64,000 nucleotides of DNA, from assembly GCF_005484585.1 (NCBI RefSeq), contig NZ_CP039435.1, positions 62,001 to 126,000 of the forward strand, in the 5' to 3' direction. This document shows, one piece after another, positions 17,646-25,864 of this stretch (the stretch's first letter is position 1; every line of letters begins with the position of its first letter). The notes under the pieces are model-generated. The model saw nothing but the letters and a program-made list of their open reading frames with translations, was not told where the DNA came from and ran no database searches. A program made the position numbers and the translations under genes. The stretch comes from Brevundimonas sp. SGAir0440 (GTDB lineage Bacteria > Pseudomonadota > Alphaproteobacteria > Caulobacterales > Caulobacteraceae).

Positions 17646-17743
17646 CGCGCCGCTCCCCTGAAGTTTCGTCCGAACACGTATCAGCTCTGCTTTACGATTT
17701 GACGGGGAAAGCGCGTCGGTTCCGTGACAGTTCCGCTTGGTCC

Positions 17744-18364
17744 CTAGAGCCCGGTATCGGGCGAGACGGGAGCCGGCTCCTCGTCCTTGATCAGGTGATT
17801 CATGATGAAAAAGACCTGCCAGACGCCGAACACGGCCGAGGCGATCCACAGCCCGCCGCGGAAGGCGACCCAGGTATCATCGGACTGGGTGCGCCAGACG
17901 ATCTCGTTGACGATGCAGACGGCCGCGAAATACAAGCCGTAACGCAGGGTCAGCCCGCGCCAGCCCGCGTCGGTGATGCGGATCGCCTCGCCCAGAAGAT
18001 ATTTGAACGGATAGCGGTTCAGCGGAAGCGATCCCAGCAGTACGACCGCCAGCAGGCCGTTCTGGATCGACAGCTTGATCTTCAACAGGTTCGGATCGTG
18101 GAAGACGATGGTCAGCACGCCGAAAATCAGGGCGAAGCCGCCGGTCAGCAGCGGCAGGGGCGCCAGACGACGCTCGACCACATAGCCGACGATCAGGGCG
18201 ATCAGCGAGGCGCCGACCAGGACCCAGGTCGCCTGGACCAGGGCTTCCTGCCCGTCCAGACCGCGCGCGAACCGGTTGACCGCATAGGCGGCCATGAAGG
18301 CCACAAGCGCGCCGAAATCGACGGCCTGACGGATGTTGGAAGCCTTTTTCGGCGTCTCGGTCAT
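17744..18364 (-). CDS. yciB: Inner-membrane protein YciB (septation protein A family)
   Basis: A 206-residue, five- to six-helix inner-membrane protein of the YciB/IspZ family, linked to cell envelope synthesis and septation. Recognisable parts are FGALVAFMAAYAVNRF, the central VFHDPNLLKIKLSIQNGLLA segment containing the conserved Lys-rich turn, and AWRG-like GWRGLTLRYGLYF. It follows ftsY by 1 nt on the same strand, an arrangement conserved in Caulobacterales and rhizobia. Confidence 0.92.
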   Translation of the reverse strand: MTETPKKASNIRQAVDFGALVAFMAAYAVNRFARGLDGQEALVQATWVLVGASLIALIVGYVVERRLAPLPLLTGGFALIFGVLTIVFHDPNLLKIKLSIQNGLLAVVLLGSLPLNRYPFKYLLGEAIRITDAGWRGLTLRYGLYFAAVCIVNEIVWRTQSDDTWVAFRGGLWIASAVFGVWQVFFIMNHLIKDEEPAPVSPDTGL

Positions 18365-18365
18365 G

Positions 18366-19301
18366 TCAGTCTTCCAGTCCCACCAGCGAGCGGGAGAAGG
18401 CGCGGGCGTCGAACGGTTGCAGGTCCTCGACCCCTTCGCCGACGCCGATCAGCATCAGGGGGGCGTCGGACGCCTGGGCCACCGGCACCAGCACGCCGCC
18501 GCGCGCCGTGCCGTCCAGCTTGGTCATGACCACGCCGGTCACGAAGGCGGTCCGGCCGAACATCTGTTCCTGGGCCAGGGCGTTGCGGCCGACGGTGGCG
18601 TCCAGCACCAGCAGGGTGTCGTGCGGCGCCTCGGGATCGACCTTCTTCAGCACGCGGACGATCTTGAGTAGTTCGTCCATCAGGGCGGACTTGTTCTGCA
18701 GCCGGCCGGCGGTGTCAATCAGGACCACGTCATAGCCTTCGGCCCGCGCCTTGGTATAGGCGTCGAAGGCCAGGCCCGCGGCATCGGCGCCGTCGCGACG
18801 GCTCTCGAAATCGGCGCCCGAGCGCTCGGCCCAGACCTTCAGCTGTTCGCGGGCGGCGGCGCGGAAGGTGTCGCCGGCAACGATCATCACCTTGGCGCCC
18901 TTGCCCGTCAGATCGGCGGCGATCTTGCCGAGCGTCGTGGTCTTGCCCGATCCGTTCACCCCTACGAACAGGACGACATAGGGTTTGGGGCCGGACAGGG
19001 GGTCGAAGGTCGCCTGGCGCGGCGACAGTTCGGCGGCGACCGCCTCGGCCAGGGCCTCCTTGACCTCGCGCTCGGGCGCATCCTTGCTGAACTTCAGGGC
19101 GCGAAAGCGTTCGACGATCCGGGCCGAGGCGGCCGGGCCGAGATCGCTCTCCAGCAGATGCTCCTCCAGCTGCTCCAGCGAGGCCTCGGACAGAGGCTCC
19201 TTGACGAAGGTGGCGACGACCTGATCGGTCATCTGTTTGGAGGAGCGCGAGAGCCCAGCGGACAGGCGCTGGAACCAGCCCTTTTTCGGCGTATCGTTCA
19301 T
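18366..19301 (-). CDS. ftsY: Signal recognition particle receptor FtsY
   Basis: SRP receptor GTPase that docks ribosome-nascent-chain complexes at the inner membrane together with Ffh (encoded at 38084-39619). The 311-residue protein has a short N domain and lacks the long acidic A domain of E. coli, as is common in alphaproteobacteria. G motifs: GVNGSGKTTTLGKIA (P-loop, near residue 113), DTFRAAAREQL, VLIDTAGRLQNKSALM, TKLDGTARGG. Its ATG overlaps the stop of a small upstream reading frame by 4 nt. Confidence 0.96.
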   Translation of the reverse strand: MNDTPKKGWFQRLSAGLSRSSKQMTDQVVATFVKEPLSEASLEQLEEHLLESDLGPAASARIVERFRALKFSKDAPEREVKEALAEAVAAELSPRQATFDPLSGPKPYVVLFVGVNGSGKTTTLGKIAADLTGKGAKVMIVAGDTFRAAAREQLKVWAERSGADFESRRDGADAAGLAFDAYTKARAEGYDVVLIDTAGRLQNKSALMDELLKIVRVLKKVDPEAPHDTLLVLDATVGRNALAQEQMFGRTAFVTGVVMTKLDGTARGGVLVPVAQASDAPLMLIGVGEGVEDLQPFDARAFSRSLVGLED

Positions 19302-19558
19302 GCAGTGGCTTTAGCGGGGGCGAAGGCCAACGTCATCCGCATTCGCGAAGGTCGTCCGCGACGTTTCAGACGGTCGGCGACCAAAACACCGTCTAATTCG
19401 TCTAATTGATCTGAAATCGAGACCTCCCTGTTAGCGTCAGTGCGAAGGCGAGGATTATAGGCCCGCGCAAAATCGACGATGGCAGAAGGCGGTGAGAAAT
19501 CGGCAAACCGTTGAAAGCGCGAGGGTTGGAGCCGCCAGTTTGGATGGCTGTCGATCAT
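19298..19558 (-). CDS. Hypothetical protein, possibly translationally coupled to ftsY
   Basis: An 86-residue frame starts at an ATG with GGAAG 5 nt upstream and ends in TGA overlapping the ftsY ATG (ATGA). The product contains a plausible Asp/Leu-rich helix (ISDQLDELDGVLVADRL) and a basic end. I recognise no family, and the base composition is less GC-rich than the neighbours. It occupies the place where mtaB often sits in relatives, so it could be a recent insertion or remnant. The overlap is the main support; the frame could be spurious. Confidence 0.35.
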   Translation of the reverse strand: MIDSHPNWRLQPSRFQRFADFSPPSAIVDFARAYNPRLRTDANREVSISDQLDELDGVLVADRLKRRGRPSRMRMTLAFAPAKATA

Positions 19559-19652
19559 TTTCTTCCGTCATCCTGTGCAAGCCTCTGGCGCAGACGGCAG
19601 CGGCGAAGATCATCGAGCGGCGCTTGCGCTTGTAGAGCCGATCGACAAAGAA

Positions 19653-19667
19653 TATGCGCTGCGCATA
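19653..19667 (+). promoter_or_regulatory. Palindrome upstream of the ParD-like/map pair
   Basis: TATGCGC and GCGCATA arms with one central base, ending 24 nt before the ParD-like start. A TTGTAG hexamer at 19630-19635 lies 17 nt upstream of TATGCG, so the palindrome would overlap a possible -10 element. The layout fits an autoregulatory operator of an antitoxin-type DNA-binding protein, but this is inference. Confidence 0.45.
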
Positions 19668-19691
19668 CGTTTCATATAGAGCGAGAGTATC

Positions 19692-19904
19692 ATGGGCATC
19701 GTCAATATCGAGGACGAACTGCACGAGCAGCTGCGGCGCGCTGCGAAGGCGTCCTATCGGTCGATCAACGCCCAGGCGGCGTTCTGGATCAGGATCGGCA
19801 TATTGTGTGAGATGCATCCCGGCGTGACGTTCCAGGAGCTGGTGGCGCGCGAGTTGCGGGCGGCGGGCGTCGATGCGTCAGTGCCCGCGGACGCCGCCGC
19901 GTGA
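19692..19904 (+). CDS. ParD-like family antitoxin-type protein
   Basis: A 70-residue protein matching the ParD_like family: MGIVNIEDELHEQLRRAAK is a ribbon-helix-helix type start (beta strand then helix), followed by SINAQAAFWIRIGILCEMHPG. Such proteins resemble the ParD antitoxin but no RelE/ParE-type toxin gene is adjacent. Instead it overlaps the methionine aminopeptidase GTG by 4 nt, a neighbourhood I recall seeing for this family in other proteobacteria. It probably binds the palindrome just upstream. Function beyond DNA binding is unknown. Confidence 0.8.
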   Translation: MGIVNIEDELHEQLRRAAKASYRSINAQAAFWIRIGILCEMHPGVTFQELVARELRAAGVDASVPADAAA

Positions 19905-20668
19905 TCAAGACGCCGGCCGAGATCGCGCTGATGGCCGAAGCGGGGCGACGGCTGGCCTCGGTCTTCACCCATCTTGACGCGATGACGCTCGAGGGGTTGA
20001 GCACGCTGGAGATCGACCGAAGGGTCGAAGCCTTCATCGTCGACGAGCTGAAGGCGCGGCCGGCCAGCAAGGGTCAGTACGGCTATGGCTTCGTGCTCAA
20101 CAGCTCAATCAATCAGGTCGTCTGCCACGGCGTGCCCTCCGCAGACGACATCCTGAAGAGCGGCGACATCGTCAATCTGGACATCACCCTGGAGAAAGAC
20201 GGCTTCATCGCCGATTCCTCCAAGACCTACCTTATCGGCGCGGTGGGACCGCAAACCCGGCGGCTGGTGCGCACCACATATGAAGCCCTGTGGAAGGGCA
20301 TTCAGGCGGTGCGTCCGGGCGCGAAACTGGGCGACATCGGTTTCGCCATCGAAAAACACGCCAGGAAGGCCGGCTATTCCGTGGTGCGCGACTATTGCGG
20401 GCACGGCATCGGGCGCGAGATGCATGAAGAGCCGCAGGTGCTGCATTTCGGCAAGGCCGGGACCGGCGTAACCCTGCGCGAAGGCATGACCTTCACCATC
20501 GAACCGATGCTGAATCAGGGCGTCCGCACGGTCCTGACCGAGGACGACGGCTGGACCGTGGTCACCTCCGACGGAAAACTGTCGGCCCAGTTCGAACATA
20601 CAGTGGCGGTGACAAAAGACGGCGTGCGGGTCCTGACCCTGAGGCCGGACGAGACGCGGGGCGCATAG
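19901..20668 (+). CDS. map: Type I methionine aminopeptidase
   Basis: Removes initiator methionine from new proteins. The 255-residue protein has the pita-bread fold metal ligands: Asp in NLDITLEKDGFIADSSKTY (two Asp), His in YCGHGIGREMHEEP, and Glu in TFTIEPML and SAQFEHTVAV. All five ligands are present. The GTG start overlaps the ParD-like stop. The sequence around the first ligands (ITLEKDGFIADSS) differs from the usual housekeeping form, so this may be an accessory copy rather than the only map gene. Confidence 0.93.
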   Translation: MIKTPAEIALMAEAGRRLASVFTHLDAMTLEGLSTLEIDRRVEAFIVDELKARPASKGQYGYGFVLNSSINQVVCHGVPSADDILKSGDIVNLDITLEKDGFIADSSKTYLIGAVGPQTRRLVRTTYEALWKGIQAVRPGAKLGDIGFAIEKHARKAGYSVVRDYCGHGIGREMHEEPQVLHFGKAGTGVTLREGMTFTIEPMLNQGVRTVLTEDDGWTVVTSDGKLSAQFEHTVAVTKDGVRVLTLRPDETRGA

Positions 20669-20754
20669 GCGCGCGAAGACGTTTCCGTCCCTTCACCATT
20701 CGCGCCTATATGAAGGCCGATGACCGGCGCCGGCCGGGTGATGCGGACGATCCG

Positions 20755-22794
20755 ATGGCTGATGCTCTGTTCCATTCTCCCAAGACCCACGGCTTCGTGC
20801 GCGTGGCGGCGGCGACGCCGGTCAGCCACGTGGGCGACCCCAGGGCGAACGGGCAAGAGCACGTCGCGCTGATCCGTCAGGCGGGCGAGCAGGGCGTGGA
20901 CCTGATGGTCTTTCCCGAGCTGTCGCTGTCGGCCTATGCGATCGACGACCTGCATATGCAGGCGGCGCTGCTGGACGAGGTCGAGCGGCAGATCGCCGTA
21001 ATGGCGGAGGCGACGGCCGAGGCGGATGTCGTGGCGGTGGTCGGGGCGCCGATCCGCAACGGCGACGCCCTGTATAATTGCGCGGTGGTGATCGGAGCGG
21101 GCGAGGTGCTGGGCGTCGTTCCCAAGACCTATCTGCCCAACTACCGCGAATACTATGAGAAACGCTGGTTCGCGCCGGCGACGGCGCGCGCCGAGGACGT
21201 GATCCAGCTTAACGGCGAGACGGTGGATTTTGCGCCGGGCCTGTTGTTCGAGGCGGTCAACCGGCCGGGCTTCGTCTTCTCGGTCGAGATCTGCGAGGAC
21301 TATTGGGCGCCGCTGCCGCCCTCGACGCGGGCGGCGCTGGCAGGCGCGCGGATCCTGCTGAACCTGTCGGCGTCCAACATCGTCATCGGCAAGGCGGACG
21401 AGCGGGCGATGCTGAGCGCCAGCCATTCGGCGCGCACGCTGTCGGCCTATGTCTTCGCCGCCTCGGGCTGGGGCGAGAGCACCACCGACCTGGCCTGGGA
21501 TGGGCAGGCGACGATCCATGAGTTGGGGGCCAAGCTGGCCGAGGGCGAGCGGTTCGCCTTGGAGAGCCACCTGACCATCGCCGATGTGGACGTGGACCGG
21601 ATCGGACTGGACCGGTTGCGCAACGGCACCTTCGCCGAATGCGCGAGAAACGAAGGCGAGGCGGCGACCGTCGTGCCTTTCATGGCGCGCGAGGATCATG
21701 AGGCCAGCGAGCTGATCCGGCCGCTGGACCGGTTCCCCTTCGTGCCGGACGACGCCGGGCGGCTGGACCAGGACTGCTATGAGGCGTTCAACATCCAGGT
21801 GCAGGGGCTGATGCGCCGCATGACGGCCACAGGCGCCAGGTCGCTGGTGATCGGCGTGTCCGGCGGGCTGGATTCGACCCAGGCCCTGCTGGTCGCGTGC
21901 CGCGCCTTCGACCGGCTGGATCTGCCGCGGACCAATATCCTGGGCTTCACCATGCCGGGGTTCGCGACCTCGGACGGGACCAAGTCCAACGCCTGGGCGC
22001 TGATGACCGCGCTGGGCGTCACGGGCGCAGAGATCGACATCCGCCCCGCCGCCGAACAGATGTTCAAGGACATCGGCCACCCCTACGCCGAGGGTCAGCC
22101 GGTGCACGACATTACCTTCGAGAACGTGCAGGCGGGTCTGAGGACCGACTATCTGTTCCGGCTGGCCAATCAGCACAACGCCTTCGTGCTGGGGACCGGG
22201 GACCTGTCGGAACTGGCGCTGGGCTGGGCCACATACGGCGTCGGCGACCATATGAGCCACTACAACGTCAACGGCGGGGTGGCGAAGACGTTGATCCGTC
22301 ACCTGATCCGCTGGGTGGCGGCGGGCGACCTGATTGGCGCGGGCGCGCGCGACACGCTGCACGCGATTCTGAACACCGAGATTTCGCCCGAGCTGGTGCC
22401 GGCCAAGGATGGGGTGATCCAGTCGACGGAAGGCACCGTCGGCCCCTATGCGCTGAACGACTTCTTCCTGTTCTACATCAGCCGGTTCGGGATGACACCG
22501 TCCAAGGTCGCCTTCCTGGCGCACCAGGCCTGGGGCGATGCGGGCGCAGGGCATTGGCCAGCGAATACGCCCGAGGACGAGAAGGTCGAATATGATCTGG
22601 CGACGATCAAGGGCTGGCTGAGGAAGTTCCTGATCCGCTTCTTCCAGACCGCCCAGTTCAAGCGCTCGGCCCTGCCGAACGGGCCCAAGGTGGTCACCGG
22701 CGGATCGCTGTCGCCGCGCGGCGACTGGCGCGCGCCGTCGGATGGGAACGCGCGCGCGTGGCTGGACGAGCTTGAGGCGAACGTGCCGGACTGA
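20755..22794 (+). CDS. nadE: Glutamine-dependent NAD+ synthetase
   Basis: Converts nicotinate adenine dinucleotide to NAD+ using ammonia from glutamine. The N-terminal nitrilase-like glutaminase domain has Glu in VFPELSLSAYAIDDL, Lys in KTYLPNYREYYEKRWF and nucleophile Cys in VEICEDYWAP. The C-terminal synthetase has the P-loop SGGLDSTQAL and the NAD-site GTGDLSELALGW. I start it at the ATG at 20755 because MADALFHSPKTHGFVRVA matches the usual N-terminus; an ATG at 20710 would add 15 residues. nadD, the preceding pathway step, is elsewhere in the window. Confidence 0.95.
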   Translation: MADALFHSPKTHGFVRVAAATPVSHVGDPRANGQEHVALIRQAGEQGVDLMVFPELSLSAYAIDDLHMQAALLDEVERQIAVMAEATAEADVVAVVGAPIRNGDALYNCAVVIGAGEVLGVVPKTYLPNYREYYEKRWFAPATARAEDVIQLNGETVDFAPGLLFEAVNRPGFVFSVEICEDYWAPLPPSTRAALAGARILLNLSASNIVIGKADERAMLSASHSARTLSAYVFAASGWGESTTDLAWDGQATIHELGAKLAEGERFALESHLTIADVDVDRIGLDRLRNGTFAECARNEGEAATVVPFMAREDHEASELIRPLDRFPFVPDDAGRLDQDCYEAFNIQVQGLMRRMTATGARSLVIGVSGGLDSTQALLVACRAFDRLDLPRTNILGFTMPGFATSDGTKSNAWALMTALGVTGAEIDIRPAAEQMFKDIGHPYAEGQPVHDITFENVQAGLRTDYLFRLANQHNAFVLGTGDLSELALGWATYGVGDHMSHYNVNGGVAKTLIRHLIRWVAAGDLIGAGARDTLHAILNTEISPELVPAKDGVIQSTEGTVGPYALNDFFLFYISRFGMTPSKVAFLAHQAWGDAGAGHWPANTPEDEKVEYDLATIKGWLRKFLIRFFQTAQFKRSALPNGPKVVTGGSLSPRGDWRAPSDGNARAWLDELEANVPD

Positions 22795-22796
22795 CC

Positions 22797-22825
22797 GTCT
22801 CCTCCCCATTGCATGGGGAGTAGAC
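22797..22825. repeat. Intergenic hairpin related to the 5.9-kb repeat
   Basis: Imperfect 13-bp stem: GTCT and AGAC outer arms and CTCCCCAT with ATGGGGAG inner arms, separated by a single mismatch and a 3-nt loop. It lies 2 nt after the nadE stop and lacks a T run, so it is more likely a solo copy of the repeat seen at 5892-6042 than a classical terminator. Confidence 0.55.
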
Positions 22826-22845
22826 GCGGCCCTAGAAGCTTGGCC

Positions 22846-23070
22846 ATGACCGACGACGTGACCAAAGATTCCAACGGCAACATCCTGGCCGACGGCGATA
22901 GCGTGACCCTGATCAAGGATCTGAAGGTCAAAGGATCGGGCGGGGTGACGCTGAAGCGCGGGACGCTGGTCAAGACCATCCGCCTGACCGGCGATCCGGA
23001 CGAGATCGAGGCCAATGTGGAGAAGGTGCGCGGCCTGGTCCTGCGGACCGAGTTCGTGAAGAAGGCCTGA
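22846..23070 (+). CDS. PhnA/YjdM C-terminal domain protein
   Basis: A 74-residue protein consisting of the PhnA domain only: DSNGNILADGDSVTLIKDL, then KGSGGVTLKRGTLVKTIRL and VEKVRGLVLRTEFVKK. It lacks the N-terminal zinc ribbon of longer YjdM proteins. Despite the historic name of the family, no role in phosphonate breakdown is established, and the phn transporter genes are 6 kb away. The start at 22846 is chosen because the upstream part of the frame lies in the hairpin repeat. Confidence 0.82.
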   Translation: MTDDVTKDSNGNILADGDSVTLIKDLKVKGSGGVTLKRGTLVKTIRLTGDPDEIEANVEKVRGLVLRTEFVKKA

Positions 23071-23111
23071 CCCTCTTCCCTTCGCGCGATGCAGCCGCCA
23101 TCTAGCGGCCT

Positions 23112-24227
23112 ATGACCGACACCCTCGCCGCCCCGACCTCGACCGCTTCCGCCAACAGCAAGATCCCCGTCACTGTCCTGACCGGCTATCTCGGTGCGGG
23201 CAAGACGACGCTGCTGAACCGGATACTGACCGAGGATCACGGCAAGCGCTACGCCGTCATCGTCAACGAGTTCGGCGAGATCGGCATCGACAACGACCTG
23301 GTGGTCGGCGCCGACGAGGACGTGTTCGAAATGAACAACGGCTGCGTCTGCTGCACGGTGCGGGGCGACCTGATTCGCGTGGTCGCCGGCCTGATGAAGC
23401 GCCAGCGTCCCGGCAAGCCGGCCTTCGACGCCATCATCGTGGAGACGACGGGCCTGGCCGACCCCGGTCCGGTGGCCCAGACCTTCTTCGTGGACGAGGA
23501 CGTCAAGGCCAAGACCCAGCTGGACAGCGTCACGACCCTGGTCGACGCCAAACATGTGATGGCGCGCCTGGATGACTCCAAGGAGGCGCGCGAGCAGGTG
23601 GCCTTCGCCGACCGGATCATCCTGAACAAGGTCGATCTGGCGACGGCCGACGAACTGAACGTGGTCGAGGCGCGTCTGCGGGCGCTGAATCCGCTGGCGC
23701 CCATCGTGCGGGCCGAACGGTCGAACGTGCCGCTGGATCAGGTGCTGGGCCTGGGGGCCTTCGATCTGGAACGCATTCTCGAGGTCAAGCCGGACTTCGT
23801 GAACCCGCCGCACGGCGCGGACGGCCATGTGCATGACGAGCACTGCGGTCATGACCATGGGCATCATGACCACGATCATGACCACCATGATCACGGCCAC
23901 AGCCATGGCGCGCGCGGTCACGCTCACCAGGACGACATCAAGGGCATCTCCCTGTCGATGGATCGGCCGCTGGACGGAGCCAAGTTCACCGCCTGGCTGG
24001 ACCGGCTGCTGGGCGAGCAGGGTCAGAACATCCTACGCGCCAAGGGCATCATCGACGTGAAGGGCGAGAACCGACGCCTGGTCTTCCAGGCCGTGCACAT
24101 GATCCTGGAAGGCGACCTGCAACGCGAATGGGGCGCCGCCGAACGCCGCTGGAGCCGCGCCGTCTTCATCGGCCGCGATCTGGACGAAGCCGAACTGCGC
24201 CAAGGATTTGAAGCCTGCGCGGCCTAA
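23112..24227 (+). CDS. CobW/COG0523-family GTPase, probable zinc metallochaperone
   Basis: A 371-residue G3E GTPase. P-loop [15 protein letters not shown], the metal-binding CVCC motif in [14 protein letters not shown], Walker B region [12 protein letters not shown] and NKVD guanine specificity (ILNKVDLA). Between the GTPase and C-terminal CobW domain lies a long His/Asp-rich stretch (about residues 237-275). These proteins deliver zinc or other metals to client enzymes and are often Zur-regulated; a zur gene lies at 47663-48151, but I see no clear Zur box here. Confidence 0.9.
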   Translation: MTDTLAAPTSTASANSKIPVTVLTGYLGAGKTTLLNRILTEDHGKRYAVIVNEFGEIGIDNDLVVGADEDVFEMNNGCVCCTVRGDLIRVVAGLMKRQRPGKPAFDAIIVETTGLADPGPVAQTFFVDEDVKAKTQLDSVTTLVDAKHVMARLDDSKEAREQVAFADRIILNKVDLATADELNVVEARLRALNPLAPIVRAERSNVPLDQVLGLGAFDLERILEVKPDFVNPPHGADGHVHDEHCGHDHGHHDHDHDHHDHGHSHGARGHAHQDDIKGISLSMDRPLDGAKFTAWLDRLLGEQGQNILRAKGIIDVKGENRRLVFQAVHMILEGDLQREWGAAERRWSRAVFIGRDLDEAELRQGFEACAA

Positions 24228-24233
24228 GTTGAT

Positions 24234-24285
24234 CCTTCTCCCCTCGGGGGAGAAGGTGGCCCGCAGCGCGGGTCGGATGAGGGGG
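24234..24285 (+). repeat. Left double-hairpin repeat flanking the DUF559 gene
   Basis: First hairpin: CCTTCTCCCC (24234-24243) and GGGGAGAAGG (24247-24256), perfect 10-bp stem. Second hairpin: CCCGC (24260-24264) and GCGGG (24268-24272). The unit ends in CGGATGAGGGGG. An inverted copy lies at 24651-24701. Confidence 0.85.
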
Positions 24286-24298
24286 CTGGTGGATACGG

Positions 24299-24715
24299 AT
24301 GTGGCAGACGCCGCCGAGAACCCGACAGTCACGCCGTCTTCGCGCCGACATGACAGGCGCGGAAGCGATCCTGTGGTCGATGCTGCGAAACCGGCAGCTG
24401 GATGGCCTGAAGTTCAGGCGACAGGCGCCAGTCGCTGGGGCCATCGCCGATTTCGCCTGCCATGAGATCAGACTGATCATAGAGTTGGACGGCGGCGTGC
24501 ACGATCTGCACGAGGCGCGGGACGCCGTGCGGGACGAGCGGCTTCGCGTCGCGGGCTATACGGTCATGCGATTCAGGAACGCCGAGTTTTCGAAGAATCC
24601 GGCGGTTGTGCTGAACGCGATACGGCGACATGCGAGCATGCAGACACAGCCCCCTCATCCGGCCGGCTCCGCCGGCCACCTTCTCCCCCGAGGGGAGAAG
24701 GGAAGCGACGAGTAA
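24299..24715 (+). CDS. DUF559 (Vsr-like) endonuclease-domain protein
   Basis: A 138-residue protein of the DUF559 family, predicted to have the restriction-endonuclease/Vsr fold. Visible motifs are TGAEAILWSMLRNRQLDGLKF, a FRRQ turn, Asp in ADFACHE and the E-x-D pair in IIELDGGVH, so the putative catalytic residues are intact. The gene lies between two inverted double-hairpin repeats, and its last about 20 codons run into the right-hand repeat. Such genes are widespread, in this same repeat setting, in Caulobacter- and Sphingomonas-type genomes as I recall; function is unproven. Confidence 0.85.
   Translation: MWQTPPRTRQSRRLRADMTGAEAILWSMLRNRQLDGLKFRRQAPVAGAIADFACHEIRLIIELDGGVHDLHEARDAVRDERLRVAGYTVMRFRNAEFSKNPAVVLNAIRRHASMQTQPPHPAGSAGHLLPRGEKGSDE
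24651..24701 (-). repeat. Right double-hairpin repeat flanking the DUF559 gene
   Basis: Inverted copy of 24234-24285. The outer hairpin is identical in its stem (arms 24679-24688 and 24692-24701). The inner hairpin is a different sequence that still pairs: GGCCGGC (24661-24667) with GCCGGCC (24671-24677). Pairing is thus kept while sequence changes, which points to selection on structure. Confidence 0.85.
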
Positions 24716-24718
24716 GTC

Positions 24719-25771
24719 TTACTTCTCGAACAGCTTGTTCCAGCGGCGCTTGTCGCGGGCCTTCCAGGCGCCGCGGTGGTAGGCGTCGGAGCCGATCAGG
24801 GGGACGACCGTGGTGGCCTCGGCGAAGACCATCTGTTCGTGGGTGGTCTGGACCTTGCCCCAGGAGGCCGCCTCTTTCAGCGTCGAGGACGAGCAGGCGC
24901 CGTCGCGGACGTCGGCAACGGTGATCTGAACTGCATAGCGGTGCATCTCAGCCTCGACGCCGAGGATTTCGGCGCAGACGACCGTGTCCTGGGCGAAGTT
25001 CTTGGGCACGCCGCCGCCGACCATGAACAGGCCGGTGACGCCGGCGGCGATCTTGATGTCGGTCAGTTCGCGGAAGTCGGCGATGGCGTCCAGCATCAGA
25101 TAGGGCTGGCCGGCGGCCGCCCGCTCCTTCTGGTGCTTGACCAACCCAAAGCCGGCCGAGCTGTCGACGAAGGCCGGGCAGAAGATCGGCACGCCCTCTT
25201 CATAGGCGGTCTGGATGAGGCTACCGGGCTTCTTGGCGTTGCCCTCCGACAGCCACTTGCCCATCTCCCAGATGAACTCGCGGCTGGAATAGCCGCGCGG
25301 CTCCAGACGGTTGGCGATCTCCAGGATGGTGTGGTCGCAGGCCTGGAGCTCTTCCTCGTCGATATAGGTGTCGTAGATCCGGTCGATGTAGTTGTCGCGC
25401 AGGACGTTGTCGTCCACCTCGCCGGCCGCCTGATAGTGTTTGAAGCCCAGGGCCTCGAAGAAATCCATGTCGACGATCGAGGCGCCGGTGGCGACCACGG
25501 CGTCGACCATGCCGAACTTCACCATGTCGCGGTAGACGTGCATGCAGCCGCCGGCCGAGGTCGAACCGGCCAGGATCAGCCAGGGCGAGCAGTCCTTGTC
25601 CTCGATGGCCATCGAGAAGATGTCCGCAGCGCGGGCGGTGTCGCGCGACGAGAAGGACATCTTACGCATCGAATCGATGATCGGGCGCGCGTCGAAGCTG
25701 GTGATGTCGACGTGCTCGACGACGTTCTGCAGCAGCTGGGCCTTGGTGTTCGATTGAACGGGAGCGTTCAT
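24719..25771 (-). CDS. Deoxyhypusine synthase-like protein (probable homospermidine-type synthase)
   Basis: A 350-residue member of the deoxyhypusine synthase superfamily. NAD-site segments include LAGSTSAGGCM, VDAVVATGASIVDMDF and FCPAFVDSSAGFGL; the catalytic Lys equivalent is in MVGGGVPKNF. Bacteria lack eIF5A, and bacterial homologues are known or proposed to make homospermidine or guanidino-polyamines by transferring an aminobutyl group. The ornithine decarboxylase gene lies just upstream on the same strand. The start at 25771 follows AGGGAAA; an earlier ATG at 25810 is less likely. Confidence 0.85.
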   Translation of the reverse strand: MNAPVQSNTKAQLLQNVVEHVDITSFDARPIIDSMRKMSFSSRDTARAADIFSMAIEDKDCSPWLILAGSTSAGGCMHVYRDMVKFGMVDAVVATGASIVDMDFFEALGFKHYQAAGEVDDNVLRDNYIDRIYDTYIDEEELQACDHTILEIANRLEPRGYSSREFIWEMGKWLSEGNAKKPGSLIQTAYEEGVPIFCPAFVDSSAGFGLVKHQKERAAAGQPYLMLDAIADFRELTDIKIAAGVTGLFMVGGGVPKNFAQDTVVCAEILGVEAEMHRYAVQITVADVRDGACSSSTLKEAASWGKVQTTHEQMVFAEATTVVPLIGSDAYHRGAWKARDKRRWNKLFEK

Positions 25772-25864
25772 TTCGGCGGTTTCCCTGTGATTTGAGCGCC
25801 CGTCGAACAAGCAGACGTGCCGGGACGGAGCGACCGACAGGACCGATAGACTCCCAACCTTCAG

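Noticed and set aside
19271-19300. GGAAC near 19271 followed by CGTT as another EcfG promoter
   Set aside because: Spacer is 19 nt rather than 16-17 and the site lies inside the ftsY N-terminus in the wrong orientation for ftsY.
19455-19817. Minus-strand 120-codon frame overlapping the ParD-like gene
   Set aside because: It crosses the well-supported ParD-like gene antisense and shows no family resemblance; the 86-residue frame with the ftsY overlap is the better candidate in this gap.
20515-22809. Long minus-strand open frame (about 760 codons) opposite nadE
   Set aside because: Low-complexity Arg/Gly/His-rich translation, exactly antisense to a clear nadE; typical open-frame shadow in GC-rich DNA.
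22846-23070. Linking the PhnA-domain gene with the phnCDE importer as one phosphonate system
   Set aside because: They are 6 kb apart with unrelated genes between, and the PhnA/YjdM family name does not establish a phosphonate role.
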